Below, piece after piece: positions 35,823 to 44,338 of a stretch of 64,000 bases of DNA (position 1 is its first letter; each line of letters opens with the position of its first letter). The stretch covers positions 744,001-808,000 of the forward strand of contig NZ_CP036523.1 of the NCBI RefSeq assembly GCF_008151785.1. Reading direction: 5' to 3'. The notes under the pieces were generated by a model. The model was not told where the DNA came from. It saw only the letters and a list, made by a program, of their open reading frames with translations, and did not search any database. The translations under genes were made by a program, and so were the position numbers. This stretch comes from Peptacetobacter hiranonis (GTDB lineage: Bacteria > Bacillota > Clostridia > Peptostreptococcales > Peptostreptococcaceae).

Positions 35823-37367
35823 ATGGGTAAGGTAGCAAAAGCAACCGTATCTCTAATGATTGTCACAATGCTTTCAAAGATACTTGGATTTGGAAGGGAA
35901 TTAGTACTTGGTGCATTATACGGTGCGACTGTATATAGTGATGTGTTTATAGCAGCATCAAATATACCAAAAGTTCTATTTACATTAGTTGCTACAGCAC
36001 TAGCGACGACATTTATACCTCTTTACTATGAAAATCTAAGAGAGGGTGGAGAAGAAAAAGCACTTAGATTTTCGAATAATATACTAAATATAACTATAAT
36101 ACTTGGAATAATACTTTCAACGATTTCATTTATATTTGCAGAGCCTATAGTAAAAATATTTGCTATGGGATTTAAAGGTGAAACATTTAAACAGGCGGTA
36201 TTATTTACAAGAATAATAATATTTGGAGCAATATTTACAGGGTTGAGCGATATAATGAAGTCTTACCTTCAATCAAAGGGTAGCTTTACTATACCAGGGC
36301 TTATAGGATTGCCGTACAATATTATATTAATAACAGCTATGATACTTAGTGTATTACTTGATAATATTTACATACTTCCTGTTGGAGCATTGTTTGCGAT
36401 GGCGAGCCAGTTCTTATTTCAGGTTCCATTTGCGTATAAGAAAGGTTACAAATATAGACTATTTGTAGATTTCAAAGACGAGTATGTAAAGAAGATGCTA
36501 ATACTTGTGGCTCCTATAGTAGTTGGGGTTGCGGTTGATCAGATAAATATAATGGTAGATAAGACATTGGCATCTACGCTTGTAGAAGGAAGTATATCGG
36601 CGTTAAACTATGCTGATAGACTTAAAGGGTTTGTAACGGGAATGTTTATAGCATCGATATCTGCAGTTGTGTATCCACAGTTTTCAAGATTATCTGCATT
36701 AGTAGATAGGACAGAGTTTTTTGATTTTATTAGAAAAAGTATCAATTCAGTAATAATTATAATAATGCCTATGACAATAGGAGCTATGGTTTTATCAGAG
36801 CCTATAGTTAGGATACTTTTCCAAAGGGGAGCATTTGATGCAAGAGCTACACAGATGACTGCTGTGGCGCTTATATTCTATTCTATAGGGCTTATAGGTG
36901 TTGGGCTTAGAGATATTCTTACAAAGATATTCTACTCTGTGCAGGATACAAAGACACCAATGATAAATGCTACAATAGCAGTTGTTATGAATATATGTAT
37001 GAATCTTTTATTTATAAGATACCTAAAACACGCAGGACTTGCACTTGCAACTAGCTTATCATCTATTATATGTATTACATTATTATTTAGAAGTCTAAAG
37101 AAAAAAATTGGCGACTTTGGTCAAAGAAAAATAATTGTAGTATTTATTAAGACTACATTTTCGGCAATAATAATGGGTGGTGTTGCAAGATTTGTATATA
37201 ATATTATATTTGGCGCTCTTGGAACAGGATTTGTTATGGAAGTTATAGCGTTGGGAACAGCTATAATAGTTGGTGCTGGCGTTTATGCACTTCTTATAAT
37301 GTTACTTAGAGTAGATGAAGTTTCGATGATAACTGATATAGTGAAAAAGAAACTCAAACGAAAATAG
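35823..37367 (+). CDS. MurJ/MviN-family lipid-linked glycan flippase, copy 2, 514 aa
   Basis: Paralogue of the 22307 protein (same opening VSLMIVTMLSKILGFGRELVLGALYG; PIVVGVAVDQINIMVDKTLASTLVEGSISALNYADRL; VRILFQRGAFDARAT). Starts directly after the stop of the preceding glycosyltransferase gene (TAA-ATG), so translation is coupled. Having two flippases at the two ends of the cluster suggests one for peptidoglycan lipid II and one for the polymer. Confidence 0.88.
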   Translation: MGKVAKATVSLMIVTMLSKILGFGRELVLGALYGATVYSDVFIAASNIPKVLFTLVATALATTFIPLYYENLREGGEEKALRFSNNILNITIILGIILSTISFIFAEPIVKIFAMGFKGETFKQAVLFTRIIIFGAIFTGLSDIMKSYLQSKGSFTIPGLIGLPYNIILITAMILSVLLDNIYILPVGALFAMASQFLFQVPFAYKKGYKYRLFVDFKDEYVKKMLILVAPIVVGVAVDQINIMVDKTLASTLVEGSISALNYADRLKGFVTGMFIASISAVVYPQFSRLSALVDRTEFFDFIRKSINSVIIIIMPMTIGAMVLSEPIVRILFQRGAFDARATQMTAVALIFYSIGLIGVGLRDILTKIFYSVQDTKTPMINATIAVVMNICMNLLFIRYLKHAGLALATSLSSIICITLLFRSLKKKIGDFGQRKIIVVFIKTTFSAIIMGGVARFVYNIIFGALGTGFVMEVIALGTAIIVGAGVYALLIMLLRVDEVSMITDIVKKKLKRK

Positions 37368-37496
37368 ATATAAATTGTTACAGATTGTAACAAATAGCAG
37401 AAAGTTGTTTGTTGGATGTTAGAAAATAGGTTAAAAATTAAAATAGAAACAAAATAGTTACAAAAAAACATTATTATGGATAAAAATAGTATAAAA

Positions 37497-37533
37497 AAAG
37501 ACTTAAATTAATAAAAATTTAGGTCTTTTTTTT
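37497..37533 (+). terminator. Terminator of the polymer cluster
   Basis: AAAGACTTAAATT/AATTTAGGTCTTT (one wobble) followed by a run of T. Confidence 0.8.
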
Positions 37534-37685
37534 ATAAAATTGATGAAATAATTATAAAAGGTTGACATAATAATACAAAAATGATATATTTAATAACTGT
37601 AAGGCTTAAAAAAAGACAGTAGATTTTGTAATAAATTTCAAATTGTTACCAATTAAAATGTTGAAATTTCAATGGTTGCAACAAG

Positions 37686-37773
37686 GGTAACAACAAAAAT
37701 TACAAAAAAGTTACAGAAATGTTACAGAAATGTTACAAAAAAGCTTGTCTAATGTAATAAGCTATGATAGAAT
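37686..37773 (+). promoter_or_regulatory. Promoter with phased WalR-like half-sites (NlpC/P60 gene 1)
   Basis: -35 TTGTCT (37745-37750), 17-bp spacer, -10 TAGAAT (37768-37773). Directly upstream are AATTAC (37698), AGTTAC (37709), TGTTAC (37720) and TGTTAC (37731), each exactly 11 bp apart, giving AGTTACAGAAATGTTAC-type direct repeats that fit WalR TGTWAH-N5-TGTWAH. A GGTAAC also lies at 37686. The rest of the gap 37534-37850 shows no gene. Confidence 0.65.
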
Positions 37774-37850
37774 AAAAAATGTAGAATTTAGAAAGATAAA
37801 TTTTACTACATTAACCACTAACTAATTAAGAGAAATCAGGAGGGCGATTA

Positions 37851-38825
37851 ATGCATTCGTTAAACATAAACAAGAAAATATCTAAAATAATGGCAGCTGT
37901 AATAATAGCTGGTTCACTAACAGCATTTGCTGGAAATAATACAGTAATGGCAGATGAAATATCTGATATAGCAGTAGTTTCTGAAACTACAGAAACAAGA
38001 GCTGCAGCTAAAAATGGTTTTGTTAAAGAGGGTAACAAAACTTTCTACTACAAAAATGGTAAAAAAATAAAAGGCTGGGTAGAAGCTAACGGAGAAAAAT
38101 ATTACTTCATGAATAACTTCGAAATGGCTCAGTCAAGATATAGAACAATAAATAAAGTTGATTACTTCTTCAAAGCTGATGGAACATTAGTTGCTAATGA
38201 AGTAGTTAAAACAACTGATGGAATATTCAGATTTAATGCTGATGGAACAAAAGTTAAAAATGAAAGATATGCAGAAGTTGTAAATTGTGACTTCTTAGCA
38301 GTAAGAGCTGAAGCTAATGCAAAATCAGCAGAAAAAGGAAGATTAAAACCAGGCGAACTAGTTAAAATAACTGGGGAAGCAAATGGATGGAATAAAGTTG
38401 AAACATTAAATGGTTTAAATGGATGGTCAAATGGAGATTACTTCAACTACAATGAACCAGTAAACGCTAAAGTTCAGAAAGTAATATCTGTAGCAAAAGC
38501 TCAGATGGGTAAACCATATAGATGGGGAGCAACTGGACCAAGCTCATTCGACTGTTCAGGATTAATGCAGTATGCATTCAAAAATGGTGCTGGGGTATCA
38601 CTTCCAAGAGTATCAAGAGATCAGGCAAATGTTGGTAAAAAAGTTTCAAAAGCTGAATTACAGCCAGGAGATTTAGTATTCTTCGCTAAAGGTGGAAGAA
38701 TACACCACGTTGGAATGTACTTAGGAAACGATCAGTACATACATGCACCACAGACTGGTGATGTTGTTAAAATAAGCAAATTATCATCAAGAACTTTATA
38801 TACTGCAAGAAGAGTTATACAGTAA
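37851..38825 (+). CDS. Secreted NlpC/P60 peptidoglycan endopeptidase with wall-binding repeats and SH3 domain, 324 aa
   Basis: Signal peptide about 1-35. Choline-binding-type repeats follow (GFVKEGNKTFYYKNGKKIKGWVE, YYFMNNF, DYFFKADG), then a bacterial SH3 domain at about 143-205 (CDFLAVRAEANAKSAEKGRL…GLNGWSNG), and an NlpC/P60 catalytic domain at about 210-322 with Cys in SSFDCSGLMQYAF, His in IHHVGMYLG and His in YIHAPQTGD. It cuts stem peptides. The GGAGGG site lies before the ATG. The promoter carries WalR-like sites. A close paralogue with the same architecture is at 43175. Confidence 0.9.
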   Translation: MHSLNINKKISKIMAAVIIAGSLTAFAGNNTVMADEISDIAVVSETTETRAAAKNGFVKEGNKTFYYKNGKKIKGWVEANGEKYYFMNNFEMAQSRYRTINKVDYFFKADGTLVANEVVKTTDGIFRFNADGTKVKNERYAEVVNCDFLAVRAEANAKSAEKGRLKPGELVKITGEANGWNKVETLNGLNGWSNGDYFNYNEPVNAKVQKVISVAKAQMGKPYRWGATGPSSFDCSGLMQYAFKNGAGVSLPRVSRDQANVGKKVSKAELQPGDLVFFAKGGRIHHVGMYLGNDQYIHAPQTGDVVKISKLSSRTLYTARRVIQ

Positions 38826-38841
38826 TTAAGAAGATGATTAT

Positions 38842-38868
38842 AGGACGTTTAAAACGTCCTTTTTTTAC
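38842..38868 (+). terminator. Terminator of NlpC/P60 gene 1
   Basis: AGGACGTTT-TAAAACGTCCT hairpin followed by TTTTTTT. Confidence 0.85.
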
Positions 38869-39482
38869 GTAATAAATACAATTTATATATAAATAAAAAG
38901 AAAAAGGGCGTCTGTAAGGCGTCCTTTCTTAATTTAAATTATTAAAAGTATTCTAGAAAAATTTTAAATTATACCAGTGAAATTATTTATATTTAATAAT
39001 TATAAAAATAATATAAAGTGTAACGTCTATTGTATACTGATAATTAAAAGTTATCGTTATGAAAATAAAGAAATTAGAAATTAAGATTAAATATTAAAAA
39101 GTTATATTTAAAGTATATAGATAGAAATTTACAAAAGATAAAAAAACTATAGTAAAAAAAGAATAACGCTAAAAAATTCAGAAAAATTTGCAAAACTAAA
39201 GCTAGATTGATAAAAAAATAATAAAAAAATAGTTGGAAAACGTAATCATAAAAGGTAATTTTTTAAAATAATACGATTTATAAGATAAATTTATTAATAT
39301 AACTTTGTTATTATACTAAAAAAAGCGTTAATAAAACAAAAAAGATATATTAAAATGTAATTGAAAAAAGGGATAATTTAAAATATAAATTACAATCCCT
39401 TTAATGTTAAATTAATAGCATTATTATTGCTACAGCGGCAAAAAAAATTAGCTGAAATTGAATAGGAAGGTTTTTGTTAGAA
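38869..39482. other. Very AT-rich 600-bp gap; possible minus-strand terminator at 39366-39402
   Basis: No gene is seen. AAAGGGAT…ATCCCTTT with inner AATTTA/TAAATT at 39366-39402 would read as a hairpin followed by TTTTTT on the minus strand, yet there is no minus-strand gene for it to end. A ribosome site AGGAAGG (39464-39470) serves the next gene. Confidence 0.35.
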
Positions 39483-40865
39483 ATGGGAGAAACAAAGAAA
39501 AAAGGGTATCCAAAGGGCTTTTGGGTATGTGGATGTACTGAAATCTTTGAACGTCTTGCTTACTATCTAGGTCGTTCACTGATACTTATTTTCGTAACAG
39601 CATCTGTTGCAACAGGAGGTCTTGGACTTTCTAAAGGACAGGGTGCTACAATGCAATCATTATTAACAGCATTTGCTTATCTTGGACCATTACTAGGAGG
39701 AGTTATCGCCGATAGATATATAGGTGGACGTTAAACTACTCCAATAGGTTATATAATAGCTGGTATTGGTTACTATTGTGGTGGTATAGCTAAATCACCT
39801 GCAATGGTTTATGTTATGATATTCTGTGTAAGTATAGGTCTTGGTTTACAGAAAACTGGTGCACTTATAGGACGTATAGTAACAGATAAAGATCAGGTTG
39901 ACTCTGCTTTCTCTATCCGTTATACATTAGTTAACACAGGTGCTTTCATAGGTACTTTCTTAGTTGGTATATTATACAAAGACGTATTCGCTAAAAACGG
40001 AGTACTAGGATTTGCTCCTTGCTTCAAATTAGCAGCTGTATCAATGTGGTTAGGTGCTTTATGGTTCTTCGTTCTTGGAAATCGTTTCATGGGTGAAGTT
40101 GGTAAAAAACCATTCAAATTTGAAAAAACTGCTGAAGAACTTGAAAGAGAAAAAGCTGAAAAAGCTGCTCATAAAGAAGAAGCTAAAGATGAACCTCTTA
40201 CTAAAGTTGAAAAGAAAAGAATCGCTGCTATATTCCTTGTAGCTGGATTCTCAGTAATATTCTGGATATTCTGGAACTTAGCATATCTACCAGTTTACTA
40301 CTACTGGACAGAAAACATGAACTGGGTTGTTGCAGGATACGAAGTTCCAACTACTTGGTTCGACGCTGCAAACTCAATATTCTGTGTAATCTTAGGACCA
40401 GTTATGGCTATGTTATGGAGAAAACTTGCTGCTAGACCACAGGGAGATATGTCTTTATTCAAAAAGACTGGTATAGGTATAGGAGTACTTGGTGTATCTT
40501 ATATATTCTTCGCAGTACTAGATGTAATGCGTGGTGGAGCTAAGATAAGTGTTCTTTGGTTATTAATATTCTCATTCATCCTAACATTAGGTGAAATGTT
40601 CTTCTCACCATTAGGACACGCATTCATAAGTAAATATTCTCCAAGCCGTTACTTATCAACAATGATGGCAGTTTGGGGTATAGCTACATTTATATCTTCA
40701 TTAGCATACGGACCACTATTCTCAGCTACATTCGAAGGAGGATTCAAATTCTCTAGCGTATGTATAGCAATAGCAGTAGTTGCATTCATATCTGCAGTAG
40801 TATTATTCGTACTAGATAAGAGATTATCTAAACTAGTTGAAGATGAAGATGAAGTTGAAGCTTAA
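39483..40865 (+). pseudogene. Proton-dependent oligopeptide transporter (POT/PTR2), interrupted by in-frame TAA
   Basis: The N-terminal part (39483-39734) has the POT signature TEIFERLAYYLGRS (ExxER) and ends …GVIADRYIGGR, then TAA at 39732-39734. The same frame continues at once with TTPIGYIIAGIGYYCGG and runs intact to 40865 (…FFSPLGHAFISKYSP…). POT proteins usually have a basic residue after DRxxGR, so AAA to TAA by one base is the simplest event. Joined, it would be about 460 residues with 12-14 membrane segments importing di/tripeptides. Everything else is intact, so the stop is recent, a sequence error, or read through. Arginine is often CGT here, unlike the AGA of neighbours, which hints at transfer. 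It stands next to an aminopeptidase that could use its cargo. Confidence 0.85.
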
Positions 40866-40898
40866 TTAAATATATACAATATAATAAAATAGCATATA

Positions 40899-40933
40899 AA
40901 AAGCTGTTTCACGCGATAGTGAAACAGCTTTTT
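40899..40933 (+). terminator. Terminator of POT transporter
   Basis: Perfect AAAAGCTGTTTCAC/GTGAAACAGCTTTT hairpin followed by T. Confidence 0.88.
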
Positions 40934-40980
40934 AAAAGCAAATAAATATTTTTAATTTTAAAAAAATAGAAAAAATTTAT

Positions 40981-41008
40981 TTGTAAATAAAAAAAGTAAT
41001 TATATTAT
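40981..41008 (+). promoter_or_regulatory. Promoter of aminopeptidase gene
   Basis: TTGTAA (40981-40986), 16-bp spacer, TATTAT (41003-41008), 24 bases before the ATG. Confidence 0.6.
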
Positions 41009-41031
41009 GAAAATGTAGGGGGTAAATTACA

Positions 41032-42819
41032 ATGACTGTTAAAGAAAGAATAGAACAGCTTCGTGAATTAATGAGAAAAAATGGAATCGATGCATATGTT
41101 GTTCCAACTTCAGATTTCCATCAGAGTGAATATGTTGGAGAACATTTCAAAGCTAGAAAATTTATAACAGGGTTTACAGGTTCTGCAGGTACTGCAGTTA
41201 TAACTCTTGATGAAGCTAGATTATGGACAGACGGAAGATACTTCACTCAGGCTGCTAAACAGCTAGAAGGATCTGGTGTAGAATTAATGAGAATGGCTGA
41301 ACCAGGAGTACCTACAATAAATGAATACTTAAAATCTACATTAGTAGAAGGAAACTGCTTAGGATTTGATGGTAGAGTAGTAGCTATGGGAGAAGGACAG
41401 GGCTACGAAGAAATAACAAAATCAAATAAAGCTACTATAAAATATGAAGTAGATTTAATAGATGAAATATGGGAAGATCGCCCAGAACTTTCTAAAAAAC
41501 CTGCATTCAAACTAGGTGAAGAATACGCTGGAGAAAGTGCAGCTAGCAAAATAGAAAGAATTCGTGAATATATGAAAGAGTGTGGAGCTACTTACCACAC
41601 AGTTGCTACTATAGATGATATATGTTGGGTACTTAACATGCGTGGAGACGATATAGACTTCTTCCCACTAGTATTATCTTATATGGTAGTTAAAATGGAT
41701 GGGGTAGATCTATATATAGATGAAACTAAATTAAATGATGAATTAAAAGCAGAATTCGCTGAAATAGGTGTAGCAGTTCATCCTTACAACGATGTTTATG
41801 CAGATACTAAAAAAATACCAGCTGGAGAAACTATACTTATAGACCCAGCTAGATTAAACTACGCTATATACAGCAACATACCAGAAGGTGTAGCTAAAGT
41901 TGAAGAAAGAAATCCAGAAGTTTTATTCAAAGCTATGAAAAACCCTAAAGAAATAGAAAACATGAGAATAGCTCAGATAAAAGACTCTGTAGCTCATGTT
42001 AAATTCATGAAATGGGTTAAAGAAAATGTAGAAACTATGGAAATAACTGAAATGAGTGCATCTGAAAAATTAGATGAATTAAGAGAAGAAATGGGTAACT
42101 TCATAAGACCAAGCTTCGAACCAATATCAGCTTATGCAGATCACGCAGCAATGATGCACTACTGCTCAAAACCAGAAACTGATGTAAGACTTAGAGAAGG
42201 AAGTGTTTACTTAACAGATACTGGTGCTGGATTCTGGGAAGGAACTACAGATATAACAAGAACATTCGTACTTGGTGAAGTATCAGATACTATAAAAGAA
42301 CACTTTACATTAGTTGCTATGTGTAACTTACGTCTTGCTAATGCTACATTCTTACAGGGATGCGTTGGTATGAACTTAGATATACTAGCTAGAAAAGCTT
42401 TATGGGAAAGAGGACTTGACTATAAATGCGGTACTGGACATGGTGTAGGATACTTATTAAATATACACGAAGCTCCAACAAGCTTAAGATGGAGATATAG
42501 AGCTGGAGATACTCATAAATTTGAGGAAGGTATGATATTAACAGATGAACCAGGTGTATATATAGAAGGATCTCATGGTATAAGATTAGAAAATGAACTT
42601 CTAGTATGCATGGGAGAACAGAATGAATACGGACAGTTTATGTACTTCGAACCAATAACTTATATACCATTTGACTTAGACGGTATAGTTCCAGAAGTTA
42701 TGAACAGTGATGATATAAAATACTTAAATGAATACCATAAACTAGTATTTGAAAAAGTTTCTCCATACCTAGATGAAGAAGAAACAGAATGGTTAAGAAA
42801 ATATACTAGAGAAATATAG
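41032..42819 (+). CDS. Xaa-Pro aminopeptidase (M24B, aminopeptidase P), 595 aa
   Basis: Removes N-terminal residues that precede proline. Two creatinase-N-like domains (about 1-300) and a C-terminal pita-bread metallopeptidase domain with ligands visible in LTDTGAGFWEGTTDITRTF (two Asp), GTGHGVGYLLNIHEAP (His), MILTDEPGVYIEG (Glu) and GIRLENELLV (Glu). Length matches the long, three-domain form known from eukaryotes and many Firmicutes. Cytoplasmic, no signal peptide. Likely partner of the peptide transporter upstream. Confidence 0.93.
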   Translation: MTVKERIEQLRELMRKNGIDAYVVPTSDFHQSEYVGEHFKARKFITGFTGSAGTAVITLDEARLWTDGRYFTQAAKQLEGSGVELMRMAEPGVPTINEYLKSTLVEGNCLGFDGRVVAMGEGQGYEEITKSNKATIKYEVDLIDEIWEDRPELSKKPAFKLGEEYAGESAASKIERIREYMKECGATYHTVATIDDICWVLNMRGDDIDFFPLVLSYMVVKMDGVDLYIDETKLNDELKAEFAEIGVAVHPYNDVYADTKKIPAGETILIDPARLNYAIYSNIPEGVAKVEERNPEVLFKAMKNPKEIENMRIAQIKDSVAHVKFMKWVKENVETMEITEMSASEKLDELREEMGNFIRPSFEPISAYADHAAMMHYCSKPETDVRLREGSVYLTDTGAGFWEGTTDITRTFVLGEVSDTIKEHFTLVAMCNLRLANATFLQGCVGMNLDILARKALWERGLDYKCGTGHGVGYLLNIHEAPTSLRWRYRAGDTHKFEEGMILTDEPGVYIEGSHGIRLENELLVCMGEQNEYGQFMYFEPITYIPFDLDGIVPEVMNSDDIKYLNEYHKLVFEKVSPYLDEEETEWLRKYTREI

Positions 42820-42830
42820 TTTAAATAAAC

Positions 42831-42864
42831 GGGCTGGCGCATATTTTGCGTCAGCCCATTTTTT
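42831..42864 (+). terminator. Terminator of aminopeptidase gene
   Basis: GGGCTGGCGCA pairs with TGCGTCAGCCC, followed by ATTTTTT. Confidence 0.88.
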
Positions 42865-43011
42865 AAATTATATTTTCTAGTATATAATGTGGAAGGATAT
42901 TAGCGAAATTGTTACAATTTATTGTTCTATTGTAATTAATTATGTCACTTTTTTACAGTAAATCTGTAAAAATAACAAAATATACTTTTAATTTGGTGAA
43001 AATATACAAAA

Positions 43012-43086
43012 AGTAACAAAATAGTAACAAAATAGTTACAGAAATGTAACAAAAAGCTTGTTCTTCTGTAACCATTATGTTACAAT
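43012..43086 (+). promoter_or_regulatory. Promoter with four phased WalR-like half-sites (NlpC/P60 gene 2)
   Basis: -35 TTGTTC (43058-43063), 17-bp spacer, -10 TACAAT (43081-43086). Half-sites AGTAAC (43012), AGTAAC (43023), AGTTAC (43034) and TGTAAC (43045) are each exactly 11 bp apart and end 7 bp before the -35. AAAAAGCTTGT at the -35 is shared with the promoter of the paralogue at 37851. The rest of 42865-43174 holds nothing else. Confidence 0.65.
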
Positions 43087-43174
43087 TAAAAATGTAGCGA
43101 GAGGGGCTACAAAAATGATTTATAAAATACCCACTATCTATAAATCATGAATCATAATTACAGGAGGACGATTA

Positions 43175-44143
43175 ATGACGAAGATATTTAAAAATAAGTT
43201 TTTGGCAAAGATCATGGCAGCAGTTATGATATCAGGAGCGATAATGGTGACAGATGCATCTGTAGAAGCAGGAGCAGAAGAATTAGAAAATATACAGACA
43301 GTATCTACAACAGATGTTGCAAGAACTGCAGCTAAAAACGGATTTGTACAGGAAAATGGAAAAACATACTATTATAAAGATGGTGTAAAACAGAGAGGTT
43401 GGTTAAAAATAGGTGATGAAACTTATTATTTAACTAATGATAATTCTCTAGCACAGCGGATGTGGAGAACAATAGACGGAAAAGATTATTACTTCAATGC
43501 AAAAGGTGTAATGGTTAAAAACACATTTAGAGATGTAAGAGGAACAATATACAGATTTGACGCTAATGGAGTTAAATCAAAAAATAAATGTGGAAAAGTA
43601 GTAGATTGTGATTTCTTAAATGTTAGAGATAAAGCATCAACAAAAGGGAAAGTAGTAGAAAAAATATACGCAGGTAAATTTGTAGAGATATTAAAAACAT
43701 CTGGAAGTTGGTATCAGGTAAAAACAGAAAGTGGAAAAGTAGGTTGGGTTAGTTCAAACTATGTAACAATACCAGGTGAAACAAGTACAAAAGCAGAAGC
43801 AGCATTAAAAGTAGCAAAAGCTCAGTTAGGTAAACCATACAAATGGGGAGCTACTGGACCAAGCTCATTTGACTGCTCAGGTTTAACATACTACGCTTAT
43901 AAAAATGGAGCAAAAGTTAGCATACCAAGAACATCAAGAGAACAGTCAAAATACGGTAAAAAAGTTTCAAAATCAGAATTAAAACCAGGAGATTTAGTAT
44001 TCTTCGGTAAAGGAAGCTCAGTAAACCATGTTGGAATGTATATAGGAAATGACCAGTATATACACTCACCACAGACTGGCGATGTTGTAAAAATAAGCAA
44101 ATTATCAGCAAGAAAAATGATAGTTGCTAGAAGAGTAGTATAA
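43175..44143 (+). CDS. Secreted NlpC/P60 peptidoglycan endopeptidase, paralogue 2, 322 aa
   Basis: Same architecture as the 37851 protein: signal peptide, wall-binding repeats (GFVQENGKTYYYKDGVKQRGWLK, YYFNAKG), SH3 domain (CDFLNVRDKASTKGKVVEKIYAGKFVEIL…GKVGWVSSNYV) and NlpC/P60 (SSFDCSGLTYYAY, VNHVGMYIG, YIHSPQTGD). The middle catalytic histidine region reads NHVG where copy 1 reads HHVG. AGGAGGACG precedes the ATG. Duplication with conserved promoter elements suggests shared control. Confidence 0.9.
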   Translation: MTKIFKNKFLAKIMAAVMISGAIMVTDASVEAGAEELENIQTVSTTDVARTAAKNGFVQENGKTYYYKDGVKQRGWLKIGDETYYLTNDNSLAQRMWRTIDGKDYYFNAKGVMVKNTFRDVRGTIYRFDANGVKSKNKCGKVVDCDFLNVRDKASTKGKVVEKIYAGKFVEILKTSGSWYQVKTESGKVGWVSSNYVTIPGETSTKAEAALKVAKAQLGKPYKWGATGPSSFDCSGLTYYAYKNGAKVSIPRTSREQSKYGKKVSKSELKPGDLVFFGKGSSVNHVGMYIGNDQYIHSPQTGDVVKISKLSARKMIVARRVV

Positions 44144-44225
44144 ATTAATAAAAGATTATAACTGCTTTAGCAGTATAATATAAACTCTTAACCGACAAAT
44201 TAAAAAACTAAATTAAAGTAATAGG

Positions 44226-44257
44226 AAAAGCGGTAAATTTACATTTACTGCTTTTTC
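44226..44257 (+). terminator. Terminator of NlpC/P60 gene 2
   Basis: AAAAGCGGTAAA/TTTACTGCTTTT with one wobble, then T-rich sequence. Confidence 0.75.
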
Positions 44258-44338
44258 TATAATATTTTCTTTATATAATATAAAATCTATTATAAAATAT
44301 ATAAGGTAAAGTAAAAATAATTGGAAAGGGAGGAAAAA

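Noticed and set aside
21549-37367. Classical teichoic acid operon
   Set aside because: There is no tagO/tagA/tagD or polyol-phosphate synthesis gene; only one TagF-family protein among many glycosyltransferases.
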